Shown here: piece by piece, positions 35,088 through 47,216 of the stretch | Layout of the letters: each line of letters starts with the position of its first letter | How positions within the stretch are numbered: the stretch's first letter is position 1 | Assembly: GCA_030411725.1 (NCBI GenBank) | Contig: MU839856.1 | Coordinates: 62,001-126,000 of the forward strand | Direction: 5' to 3' | DNA length: 64,000 nt | DNA from: Echria macrotheca | Lineage: Eukaryota > Ascomycota > Sordariomycetes > Sordariales > Schizotheciaceae | The notes under the pieces: generated by a model | The model's input: the letters and a program-made list of their open reading frames with translations, nothing else | The model's database searches: none | Told to the model about the DNA's origin: nothing | Translations under genes and position numbers: made by a program

Positions 35088-35517
35088 TTAGAAATTGATA
35101 TCGCTATTTACTTTTATTGCCATCTTTTGTACTTATGGATTTTAAATTTTATTTCAAAAGTTGAATGTATATATAATATACTTATATTAAAGGGTAAAAT
35201 TTACAATGTAAGAAAATATTACCGCTTTCGCTATTTAATGTAAAGGTCACAGGTATATATATAAATCCTTGTACTACTATTTATATATATATATTAGTTA
35301 ACGCACGTATTAGATTTATAAGAAATAGACGAAAAACCCGAGTTCGTATTCTTTGCTAATTGCAACTTATTGCACATATAGACTTTAAATTGTATTTTAA
35401 AACTCTAATTCAGCATCGGTTTATAGGCTAATAGAATATTATACTTTTATAAATAATATTAAGAGACGTAGAAACGTAGAAATTATTAAAGAAGTTACTT
35501 TAAATTACCATCTAACA

Positions 35518-38150
35518 TTGTTGGCAATTAGTTAGACTACTGTAGTTAGTAGGTAAAAATAGTGAGGATAAGTATTATCAGGGTTGGCAATTAGTCAGAC
35601 TACTGACTACTGTAGTCTAGTCAGTGCCCTGACTACTGACTAGACTACTGTGACTACTGTAGTCAGTAGTCTGACTACAGTGGTCAGTAGGTAAAAATTA
35701 TAAAAATAATAATTACTTTAAATAATTACTAATAATTGCTTTATAATCAAAGTTTAATAGTAATATATAAGTAATAATTATTATAATTCTAATTAAAGCG
35801 TTAAATATTTAAATTAACCATTTTTAATAATTTAATTATGTAATTAATATGTAGAGTCGCTTTTTTACTACTTTTTTAAATCGCTTACTCCTAGTAAAAA
35901 AGTACTAAAGAGTTAAATAATAATTTTAGTTATAGAAAAGAGTAAAATATTTTAGCAGTAGCTAATAGTATTACTTGTAAACTACCTATAAGTATTTTTA
36001 ATTTTAATTTATTACACTTAAGCAATTTTTAAAAGGGTATTTAAAATTAGTATTTCCACTTTGACCTAATTGCAACTTTTTATACACCTCGATTTCCAAT
36101 CACTTCTTAGAATTCAGAATCGATATAAAAGCTTAAAGTAAGTTATATATATAATAAATAACATATTTCCTACTATAAGGCCAGGATATTTATATTAATT
36201 ACTATTGTAACCGGAATTAAAAGTAAAAAACAGTTAAAATCATAAGTTTTTACTAGTAAACTTACTAAAAGTAAAAACATTTTTTAATAAATAAAATATA
36301 AAAATGCTAATTATATATAACTACGGTTTATTCAAAGTCAATACGCTTATTAAGATTTCAAAAACGTATTGGAAAGCGATATCGCTATTTAACTTCAATT
36401 GCGACTTTCCGTATTTACGGGTTTTAAACTCTATTTTAAAAGTTTAGCTTATATAATAATATATAACTAATTAGCTTATAGGTAAGGTATATAGCACTAT
36501 AAGCATTCAGTATATACTTTCAGAAAGTAATTATAACGCAAAGGCTAATAAAAAATTTAATTTTACGTTATAAAGCATATAAATTACGATTACTCTTATT
36601 AAAAGTCAGTAATTTCGATAATTACTTATGCATTTTTTGTTAATCAATAAAAAATATATTACTAGCCTTTATATAGTATATTCCGTATTACTATTAGTAT
36701 AAATAAGTATTTAAATCCATGGCATTAATACGCTTTTAATCGTTTTGCAAATAAAAAAAATATATTATATTTGACTAGTAGTCAGACTACAGTAGTCAGT
36801 AGTCAGACTACTGACTACTGTAGTCTAGTCACTACCCTGACTACTGACTACCGTAGTCTAGTCACAGCGCTGACTACTGACTACTGTAGTCTAGTCAGTG
36901 CCTTGACTAATGACTACTGACTAATTTGCCAACCCTGAGTATTATTAACCGCTTTTAAGTTAATAGCTAGTAGTAGTATATAAGTAATAGTTGAATTCCC
37001 TACCTTAGTTCATAAATTATTTATATATCTTATTAAATTCACTTTATCATTTCATAATCTTAAAGTTCGTATCTTTAAAATACTTACCTTATAAGGCTTA
37101 TAAAAAGTGAAAAAAGTGTTAATATTTAAATAATATTCTGAGTATAGAAAAGGGTAAAATGTTTTGAAATTGGCAGATAGTAGTATCTTTGCTTCATCCA
37201 TAAATCCTTTTGATTATGCGTTATCACTTTTAATGGATTTTTTAAAAAGCTATTTAAGATTGATATTTCTATTTTAACCTAATTGCAACTTTTTATACCC
37301 TTTGATTTCTAATCATTTCTCAAAATTCTAAATCAATGTAAAAGCTTCAAGTAAGTTGTGTATATAATGTGTAGAATACATATCTACTATAAGGCCAAAC
37401 AAGATTCATTATTCACTATCCTGACGAGTTTTAAAAGTAAAACGTGGTAAAAACCGTAATTCTTATCAGTAAACCTACTAAAACTAAAAACATAATAACA
37501 CTAATTACATATAATAATACTAATTATTTATAACTGCTTTTTATTTAAATTTAATACGCTTTTTATCCCTTTAAAACTTTATTGGAAATCGATATCGCGA
37601 TTTACTTCTAATTGCAACTGTTCATATATATGGATTTCAAATTTCATTTTAAAATTCCAGCTTACGTAATAATAAAAAACATATTCGTAGGTAAGTAAGG
37701 TGTATATTAACATAGGCATACTACATATCTTTTTAACAGATTACTTAATTATAAGTTAAAACCTAGTACATTTCATTTTTACCCTATAACGTATATAAAT
37801 TAGGACAACTTTTATTAAAAGTCGATAATGTTTATAATTACTCATGCTTTTATTTTAATAAATAAACTGCTACTCTTTATATATTTTATTTTATATTTTA
37901 ACTAGTACAAATTTTTAAATTTGAATTATCAATAGGCTTTTAATTATTTTGTAATAAAAACTAATATATTATATTAAATTAGAAGTTAAACTACAGTAGT
38001 TAATAGCAGTTAAACTACTATTTATTATCCTTTACTTACATACTTAACTACTAACTACTATATATAGTCCAATTAGCACCCTAATTACTAACTACTATAG
38101 TTAAGTCAGTGCCTTAACTAATAATTACTAATTACTATAGTTTAGTAACT
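35518..38150 (+). mobile_element. older hAT family B copy hosting the 35,579 element
   Basis: A B-like start (TTGGCAATTAGTTAGACTAC) lies at about 35,521. B interior resumes after 36,945 and ends in a decayed subterminal array at about 37,985-38,150, where a family A element interrupts it. The divergence from the nested copy indicates that it is older. Confidence 0.55.
35579..36937 (+). mobile_element. hAT family B non-autonomous element with perfect 8-bp TSD
   Basis: Begins CAGGGTTGGCAATTAGTCAG and ends CTAATTTGCCAACCCTG, flanked by AGTATTAT on both sides (35,571-35,578 and 36,938-36,945). It has the same length class (1.36 kb) and array layout as the 29,083 copy, no transposase, and is inserted in an older B element. 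Confidence 0.93.
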
Positions 38151-38519
38151 ACCAGAGTTGGGATTTAGTCCGGACTACTAGTCCAAAAGTCTAATCACGA
38201 CCCAAACTACTAGTCCAGTAGTTTAATTACCCCCTAAACTAGTAGTTCGGACTATTTAACTACTATAATTACTAGTCCAAACTAATAGTCCACCCCTTAA
38301 TATATTATTTTTACTTTTTAATTACTATAATAAACTTATTAATTAATTAATTTAATTATTATTACTATTATAAAGCATATATTATATCAATAATAGCTAT
38401 TAAAATTAATAATCTATTTTATAAGCCAAATTTCCAATTTTAACTTATTATTTTTATATTTTAAATAAATAAAAATTCTAAAAGACCTTTAAAATAGGAA
38501 TATTACGAAATTAGCCTAA

Positions 38520-40640
38520 AAACTTTAAGAGAAACCGATACCCGCGCATCTACTTGAGAAAACGTCTAAAATCGAAGCGGAAATTTAGAACGAGTTAATA
38601 ACTTAATTATTTTGGCCCCGATAAAGTCGAAAAAGCAGCGTAAACGTAATACTAACAGTATAAAGCCGTTTACAAACAACTAGGTAACCGCCTCTTCCGC
38701 GCTTTTACAGAATAAAAATCCTATAAATATAAAAATAATAAAATATTTTTACTACCCGCTACTAGCTAATTAAAACGGCAAAAACGCTTTATATACAAAA
38801 TAAACTTATAATAATAGTAAGATAAAAAAAGGTAAAAATAATAATATTATTAGCAATAATAATAAACTTAATAACGATAATATAAAAGATATTACCTTAT
38901 TATAATAATTTACAATAATAACTACCCTTTATAAATAAGCCGTTATATAAATATATATTTATAATAAAGGTAAAGTAAATTTAAAAGTATTTAAAATAAT
39001 TACTTACTTTTTAAAGCAAATAAAAGTTACCTATAAACTTTTAAAGTAAAAATAATTTAATAAAAGTTTAAAAAAGGGTTTAAAAAAATAATAATAATAA
39101 TTCTTAAAAGACTTAAAACTATTAAAAAGAAAATTAATATATATAATAAAAACGTTATAAAAAAAGTCCAATTCGTACCCACTTTCGCTTTAGTAAAAAA
39201 AGAAAAGTAAACTTAAACTTAAGTAACAGTAAAATTAATACGTATAAAGTATATCCCTAAGGCGTTTATACTTAAAGTTATAATATAAACTAATTAAAAA
39301 AAAGAAAATAATAAATAGTTAAATAAATAAATAGTAAAAATAATTAATAAAGCCCTAATAATAAATACTAAAAGAAATATAACCCTAATACGTATATATA
39401 TTATATACTATTTATTTAACGGCAACTAAAAAATTATATTTAAAATTAAAAATAGTAGAAAATACGTGGAAATTAATATAATATAAGTAAAAAAAGCGTT
39501 TAATAACGTAATAATTATAGCTTATAAAAGTTATATAATTATTACTTATAGATTAAATTTGTAATATATACTTAGCAAAAGTATATTTTAATACCTAAAA
39601 AAAAAGATTTTAGCGGAAAATAACGTTATAACGGTTAGGGTAATAATTCTAAAAACTATAAGGAAAAAAACAAAAATCCCCCTTTACGTTACAATAAGTA
39701 GCGTAAATAAAGTAAACTTACTTTATATATACGGCCTAATAGTAAAAAATACTTAATATCTTTATAAGCCTTTTACTAATAGGGTAATACTTTAGTAATA
39801 TTATTAATACTATAACTTTAGCTATATAATAAAAATATATATTATAAAATTAATACGTTACAAATATTATAACTATTTATATAAAAAAGCTAAATATAAA
39901 GTAAAGAAATAAAATAAGGATAAAGTTATTTATAATAGTAACATTACAGGTACATAATATATATAATACGCCAGCTATACTAATAAATATATAATATAAT
40001 TAAAGTAATACCCGAAAAAAGTAAAATAAATTATATAAGCGAAGGAAAAATAAATAAATTAACCCCGTTATTTCATATTACCAAATAACTCAAAGAAAAT
40101 AATATAATTAATTAAAACTAGCGTAGCTACTTTAAAGGTAATATAATTTGAGAATAATAACGTTATAAGGAAACGTAAAGTAGTAATAATAGAAAAGGAT
40201 TAAACCTTTTAGCTAAAAAGTTATTTATTAACTTTTTTAATATTAATATAATAGGAATTTAGTATACGAAATATTAATAAAATGCTTATAGTTATAATTA
40301 AGTAGGCCTTAGCCGAAGAAATAATAGTTTTAAACCTATAGGCTTAAAAAACCTATAGGAAATAATATAAAGGCAGAGCAAAGCCGTAATATATATACTA
40401 TAGCAACGTAAAGTATCTTACTAGTTAGATAAACAGGAAGATATAATAACAGAAGCCCGATAGCTAGTATAAAGCTTAATCAAAATTAAGGGATTTTATA
40501 CGGCCTAAACACGCAATCTTACCTCACTTGCAGCGTAATAGCAGCGTTTCCACCTAAATAGTTACAGTAGAAGTTCCGCATAAACCTTAGGCCTAGGGAC
40601 TCGGTCCACACTAAGTAACCCCTACGGAGTAAGAGAAATA
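38520..40640 (+). mobile_element. non-LTR-like element, copy 1 (2.1 kb) with 16-bp TSD
   Basis: Flanked by TACGAAATTAGCCTAA on both sides (38,504-38,519 and 40,641-40,656). The 5' end is AAACTTTAAGAGAAACC and the 3' end is ACGGAGTAAGAGAAATA, shared with the copies at 41.2 and 45.7 kb. A decayed plus-strand frame contains a possible zinc-knuckle region (about 39,845-40,010, YNY...KKAKYK with Cys likely mutated to Tyr), suggesting a gag/ORF1-like protein. No reverse transcriptase was recognised. Confidence 0.75.
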
Positions 40641-41184
40641 TACGAAATTAGCCTAATAAAACAAATTTTTAATATAACTTACTAATTTAGTATAATATTA
40701 CTTTATAAATAATATTTTTTACTTTACGTTATTACTATTATTACGTTTACTAAAATTAATTAAAATATAAAGTTTTTATTTCAAGCCAATTAAGCCCTTT
40801 AATACAACTGGATTTTAAATTATTAATTAAAAGTTAAGTTTAGCTAATTAACTTATATAACTTTCAAGTAATATATATAATAGTAAACCGTACCTTTAAG
40901 TATTAAAGATTATTTAAAAATACTATTAAAATAAGGGAAAAAGTAGATTTCAATCGAAAAAAACCGTAAATACCAAATTATACTAAAAATATACAAATCA
41001 AAATATACTTTTACTTTATTATATTACTAGTTAATAACTAGTAACTTTTATTTTATAATATTATAATTCCTCAATTTAATAAAAATTATTAAAACCTAAA
41101 ATTATTATTTTAACCCAATTATAACTTTTTATTTAACTAAACTTTTAATTAATAATTAAAGGTTCAGTTTATATAATTATATTA

Positions 41185-42869
41185 ATGTAAATGCGCACTC
41201 GCGACGAAAAAAAAGTGGACTCTAAAGTGTTCGAGATAATCGCCAGCCTTTCGAAGCAGGTAAAAATTACCCACAAGCTTCTAAATAAAAAGCAATCCAG
41301 CAAGGAACAGGAAAAAAAATACAATAAAAATAGTCCTTAATCAACTTAAAGCTATTAAGTAGAAGATTAACACGCAAAGCAACAACATAGTAAAAGTAAA
41401 CTAATCCATATTTACAAAAACACAAAACTAAGCCTAAATTACAGTATAATTAGTAAACGCAAAGTATATCCCCAAAACGTATATACTTAAAGTTATAATA
41501 TAAACCAGCTAAAGAAAAAAAACAATAAACAAACAAACAAATAAATAGTAAATATAATTAATAAAACCCTATTAATAGGTACCGGAAGAGCTACAACCTT
41601 AATACGTACGCGTACTATATACTACCTACTTAACAATAACTAAAAGGTTATATTTAAAACTAAAAACGGTAAAAAACACATAAAAACTAATATAACCTAA
41701 ATAAAAAAAACGTTTAATAATAAAACAATTATAACTTGTAAAAGCTATACAATTATCGCCTATAAATTAAACTTATAATAAGTATTTAGTAAAAATATAC
41801 CTTAATATCTTAAGGAAAAGATCTTAATTAAAAATAACATTAATATTGTTAAGGTAATAATACCTAAAATAACAAAAAAGAAAATAAAAACCCCTTTTTA
41901 CGTTACAGTAAATAACGTAAATAAAGTAAACGTATTTTATATCCGAAAATTAATAGTAAAAAGTATTTAATATCCTTATAAGCCCTTTACCAATAAAATA
42001 ATACTTTAATAATATTATTATTATTATAACTTTAACTACGTAATAAAAATATACGCTTTAAAGTTAATATACTATAAATATTACAATTATCCGCATAAAA
42101 AAGCTAAATATAAAACGAAAAAAAGTAATAAAAACAAAATTATTCGCAGTAATATTATAAGCGTAAAATATATATAGTATACTAATTATACTAAAAAATA
42201 TACGGTATAATTTAAGCAATACCCGAAAAAAGTTAAATAAATTACCTAAACGAAAAAACAGTAAGTAAATTAACCCTAATACTTTATATTACTAAATTAT
42301 TTAAAAAAAACGATATAGTTAACCAAAACTAACGCCCCCCCCCTAAAGTCAGTACAATTTCGGAACGGAAACGCTACGAGGAAACGTAAAGCGGATATAG
42401 CAAAAAAAAGCCAGTTCCTACAGCCTAAAGGGCACCCCTTAATATCTTCCGCGTTAGTACAGCTAAAGCCTAACTTACAAAATATCGGCAAAATAATTTA
42501 AGCTATAATAAAGTAGGTATTAACCAAAGAAATAATAGTTCTAAACCCCTAAAAGGAAATAAAACCCTTAAGGGAAACGGTACGAAAGTAAAACGCAGTT
42601 ATAGTAGTTACGTAAACGTCTCACCAATTAAATAAATAAGAAGATTAATAAATAAAAGCCCGATACTTAGTACCCCTATCCACTTTACGGGTAGGGCTAA
42701 GGCTTAGTTAGGATTAAGGGGTTTTATACAGCTTAGGTATATAGTTTTATTTTACTTGTAGCGTATTAGTAGCATTTTTACCTAAATAGTTACAGTAAAA
42801 GTACTACATAGGCACTAGGCCTAGGGACTTTACTTTACAAAGAGTACCCCTACGGGGTAAGAGAAATAA
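41185..42869 (+). mobile_element. non-LTR-like element, copy 2, 5'-truncated, 15-bp TSD
   Basis: Flanked by TATATAATTATATTA on both sides (41,170-41,184 and 42,870-42,884). It matches copy 1 from about 38.95 kb to the common 3' end, so it is 5'-truncated, as expected of target-primed reverse transcription. Its first 140 bp (41,191-41,330) are far less A+T-rich than the rest and encode a charged helix-like stretch (KVFEIIASLSKQVKITHKLL). Confidence 0.78.
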
Positions 42870-43206
42870 TATATAATTATATTATAATAACTTATAAACT
42901 AAATAAGTGGTTATAAGCCTTATTATAAGCCTTAAATCTATTTTAAAAAACCTATTCTATTATAGTAAAAAGTTCGGTTTTATACGAAAAATACCTTAAT
43001 ATCACTAAATTTAATATAAAAATTAATTTGCGCAGTAATTTGGTAGTCCGGACTAGTAGTCTAGTAGTCCGGACTATTAGTCCGGGTAGTTTAGTTACCC
43101 TTTAGACTATTAGTTCAGTAGTTTAATCACAGCCGTAATTCTAACTACTAGACTATAGTAATCCGGACTATTAGACTAATAACTAAAGACTAATGTCCCA
43201 ACCCTA

Positions 43207-44797
43207 GTTAACGCATTAACTAGACTACAGTAGTTGGGGTTGGGAATTAGTCCGAACTATTAGTTTACTTTAGTTACTATTGAATTAATTACAGCTAATG
43301 CTTTTTATAGGCTAAAATAAATTATTAATACGATAAAATAGGAAATAAATTAAAGAATAATATTATATTATTTCAAAAACTTATATATTTTTTTTCTTTC
43401 TTTAAATATCAACTTGTCTCTTTTTTACAGTAGTCCAGAAGGAGTCACTGGACTACTGCGATTATATTTTATTTAACGTAAGCTTATTTCTAAGCAAAAT
43501 TTTAAATTTATAGTATATTTTTCTTCTATTTTCTACCTATTTATTACTATAACTTTCAATTTTTTTACCTGAGCTATTATTTAGTTATATACCTTAAAGG
43601 CGGATTACTCCTGGACTACAGTAGTCACAATTTCCCAACCCTAACAGTAGGCAGTAGTTTAACTACTGCCTACTATAGTTTAACTATTAGTCAAATATGA
43701 TATAATATTTTTTATCACAAAATAATAAAAAGCCTATTAATTTCAATACTAATAGTCACAAAAGTACAAAATATCGAATATAAATAGTAGCAATATATTT
43801 ATTAATAATAGGAGTATAAGTAAGTATTAAAATTATCGAGTTTTTATAAGGGTTATCGTGATTTATATACGTTATATCGTAAAACTAAAACTTTATCAGT
43901 ATTCCCATATAATTATTTAATCTTAAAGGGATCTTAGGTATATTTTTAATGCTATATATTATACCTATAAACTGGTTTTACATTATTGTGTAAGCCGGAT
44001 TTTTAACATAGAATTTGAAATTTATATGCACGAAAAGTTGCAATTTGATGTAAATGGCAATATCGATTTCCAATAAATTTTCGAAAGGCTAATAAGCGTA
44101 TTAACTTTAACTTGAAAGCAGTTGTAGATTAGTAGTATTATTATATTCCATTTAATGTAAAACGATTTTACTTTTAGTAGGTTTAGTAATAGAAATTACA
44201 GTTTTAATATTTTTCTCTTAATATTTATTAGCGTAGTAGTTACTAAACGTGCTTTTAGCTTTATAATAGTAATGTATGTTATATATTGTATATATAACAT
44301 ATTTTAACCTTTTAACTTAATTTGGAATTTTGATAAATAATAGAAAATCGAATTATACGCAAGGTTGCAATTAGGTTAAAGTGGAAAGATTAATTTTAAA
44401 TACCCTTTTAAAAATCCGCTAAATATAATAAAGTATAAATAGAAATACCAACAGGTAAGTTACAAATATTACTACCGGCTAGTATTAAAACATTTTACCT
44501 TTTTCGATATAGAAGTGTTATTTTAAATATTAATATTCTTTTTACTGTTTATTATAATATTTGTACGGCATGTATTTTAAGTATACTAATTTTCAGTTAT
44601 TAATTATATATTTAAAACGAGTAATTTAATATTAAATACTTGAATTATAATTATAATAATTATTATTTATATTTTACTACTGATTATTAATTAAAAAGCG
44701 ATGAATAATAGTTAAGTAAGAATAATAATTGTTTTTATTATTATTACCTTAACTACTGTAGTTAGACTACTGACTACAGTAGTCTGACTAATTGCTA
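43207..44797 (-). mobile_element. hAT family B, reverse-oriented copy (left end truncated)
   Basis: Reads as B in reverse, ending at CTGACTAATTGCTAACCCTG (about 44,797) after a GTAGTTAGACTACTG array. The left terminus is missing where family A ends at 43,206. The 409-bp element is inserted near its left end. Confidence 0.6.
43235..43643 (+). mobile_element. 409-bp hAT-like mini-element
   Basis: Starts TGGGGTTGGGAATTAGTCC and ends CACAATTTCCCAACCCTA. Flanks ACAGTAGT and ACAGTAGG match at seven of eight positions. It contains an internal GTAGTCC...GGACTAC inverted pair near 43,430-43,460, which differs from the A and B interiors. It is nested in reverse-oriented B sequence. Confidence 0.65.
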
Positions 44798-44819
44798 ACC
44801 CTGCTAATAGTAAAAGATA

Positions 44820-45180
44820 AAAATAAAAGTCATTTTAATTTATTAAAATTGCAATTTAAGTTACTTTTTACATGGTAAGAAAAGTATATTTATCTTAGAC
44901 GAAGTATACAGCGGTACCTTCCCTTAAACCCTTATTTTCGCATTTCTTACCTTTTTAATTTCCTTTATTATAATTGGATTTCAAATATAGAAAAGCTTAA
45001 TTAAATTGTAAAGAAATATACAAATAAGTGCTTCGGGCGTATACGTATTAAAGTTAGATAAAAACTACTTATATATTATAATTATATGAAAGAGTGGTTA
45101 CTTACCGCTTAGGGGTGGAAGGCTTCAGCTTCCTACGTTTCAAAATAAATAATAATAATATTTTAAGGTATTTTGTACTT
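44820..45180 (+). repeat. diverged dispersed repeat, copy 2 (first at 32,720-33,120)
   Basis: Collinear with 32,720-33,120, including the ACTTATATATTATAATTAT and CCCTTAAACCCTTATTT blocks, though less decayed. Identity unknown. Confidence 0.45.
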
Positions 45181-45379
45181 TAATAAGAAATTGAAATAAA
45201 ATTTATTAGGTAGAGAACTTATTATAAGGAAATACGAGAATAGGAAATACGAAATAAGAAGATAAGATAATGAAGAATAAATTCTTAATTGTATTAACTA
45301 ATATTAACATAATATATAGCTGATATTAGTAATTAAACTAAAAGTAACTAATTAATAAGCCTAATATAGTGATTGAAAA

Positions 45380-45602
45380 TTAAGAATATTATTTTAAGGG
45401 GTAACTATTAATCCTGATTATTCCGTAGTAACTATAGCAGCTTAGTAGTTAAATTATTAATCCAGAGGCTAATTAAGCCATTAAACTAGTAGTTTATAAA
45501 GTAATTAAACCACTTAAACCAGTAGTTTAAATAGTAGTTAAACTATTATAACTAATAGGTTAAACTACTAATTACTAGTTTAAATTAAATCTTAACCCTA
45601 TA
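45380..45602 (-). mobile_element. hAT family A terminal array, reverse orientation
   Basis: Array of AGTAGTTTAAA/TTAAACTAC units ending AAATTAAATCTTAACCCTA, a mutated family A terminus. Only this end is clear. Confidence 0.5.
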
Positions 45603-45661
45603 TATAAATAATAATATATTAAGTTATATAAAACTTTAGGTATTTTATTTTCTCTTAGCAA

Positions 45662-47097
45662 AGGAATAAAAACTTTAAGAGAAATTAGTACCTATGTATT
45701 TACTCGAGGAAATATCCAAAATCAAAGCGGGAACTTAGAATAAGTTAATAACTTAATTATTTTAGCCCTAATAAAGTTAAAAAAGTAACGTAAGCGTAAT
45801 ATTAGCGGTGTAAAGCTGCTCAAGGGCAACTAGGCGACTACTTCCTCCGCTTTTCCGTAAGGTAAAAATCCTATAAATAGTAAAACGTTTTTACTATTTA
45901 CCGCTAGTTAATTAAAATGGCGAAAAAAAGTATTTAATAACGCAGTAATTATAACTTATAAAAGTTATACAGCTATCGCTTATAAATTAAGTTTATAATA
46001 AATAATTAGTAAAAGTGTACCTTAATATTTAAAAGAAAAGATTTTTAACGGAAAATAATATCATAACGGTTAGGGTAATAATCCTTAAAACCGCAAAAGA
46101 AACCTCCTTTTACATTAAAATAAACGGTATAAATAAAGTAAACTTATTTTATATATACAATTTAATAGTAAAAGGTACTTAATATTTTTATAAACCTTTT
46201 ATTAATAAAATGGTATTTTAGTAATATTATGAATACTACAACTTTAATTATATAGTAGAAATATATATTACAAAGTTAATATAATATAAATATTATAGCT
46301 ATTTATATAAAAAAGTTAAATATAAGGTAAAAAAGTAAAATAAGGATAAAGTTATTTATTTATAGTAGTAATATTGTAGGTACGTGGTATATATAGTACG
46401 CTAACTGTACTAGTAAGTATACGGTATAATTAAAATAGTATTTAAAAAGGGTAAAATAAATTACGTAAGTAAAAGAAAAGTAAGTAAACTAACCCTATTA
46501 CTTTATATTATTGGATTACTTAAAGAAAACAATATAACTAATTAAAATTAGTATAATTATTTTAAAGACAGTACGACTTTGGAACGGTAACGCTATAAGA
46601 AAACGTAAAGTAATAATAATAAAAAAGAATTAAACCCCCTAGTTAAAAGGTTACTTACTAGCCTCTTCCGTACCGGTATAATAAGAGCTCAATATATTAA
46701 ATATTAGTAAAATACTTACGGTTATAACTAGGTAAGCTTTAGCTGAAAAAATAGTAACTTTAAACTTATAAGTTTAAATACCTATAGGAAATAATACGGA
46801 GGCAAAGCAAAGCTATAATATATATATTATAGTAACGTATAGTATTTTATTAATAAGTAAATAAAAAGATATAATAACGAAAACCTAATAGCTAAAACCC
46901 CTACTTACAAATAGGGCCAAAATTTAATTAGGATTAGGGGGTTTTATGCGGCTTAAGTACGCAATTTTACCTTTCTCGTAACGTAATAGTAGCGTTTTTA
47001 CTTAAATAGTTACGGTAAAAATTCCGTATAAGCTTTAGGCTTAGGGATTTAATTTATACTAAGTAACCCCTTACGGGGTAAGATAAATAATAATAAT
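45662..47097 (+). mobile_element. non-LTR-like element, copy 3, internally deleted, 15-bp TSD
   Basis: Flanked by ATTTTCTCTTAGYAA (45,647-45,661 has C, 47,098-47,112 has T at Y). It shares the 5' start AACTTTAAGAGAAA with copy 1 and the common 3' end, but lacks about 0.7 kb corresponding to roughly 38,785-39,490 of copy 1. The 3' end is followed by an AATAATAAT-like tail. Confidence 0.78.
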
Positions 47098-47216
47098 ATT
47101 TTCTCTTAGTAATTATATAATATTTAATTATAAATATATTTCTCTCTTTTAACGCTTTTAAACCTAGAAAAAATTATCGAATAGCTAATTATTTAAGTAA
47201 AACTAAAATTAGTAAA

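Larger units (their letters stand above)
38153..43206 (+). mobile_element. hAT family A copy carrying two nested retroelement insertions
   Basis: Starts CAGAGTTGGGATTTAGTCCG and ends CTAATGTCCCAACCCTA. Removing the two insertions (38,520-40,640 and 41,185-42,869, plus one TSD copy each) leaves about 1.2 kb, the size of other non-autonomous A copies. No clear 8-bp duplication was seen at its own ends. Confidence 0.75.

Noticed and set aside
29083..37000. Arrays of GTAGTC/ACTACT units resembling a CRISPR or satellite array
   Set aside because: The units are short, palindromic and confined to the ends of hAT elements with 8-bp duplications. There are no uniform spacers.
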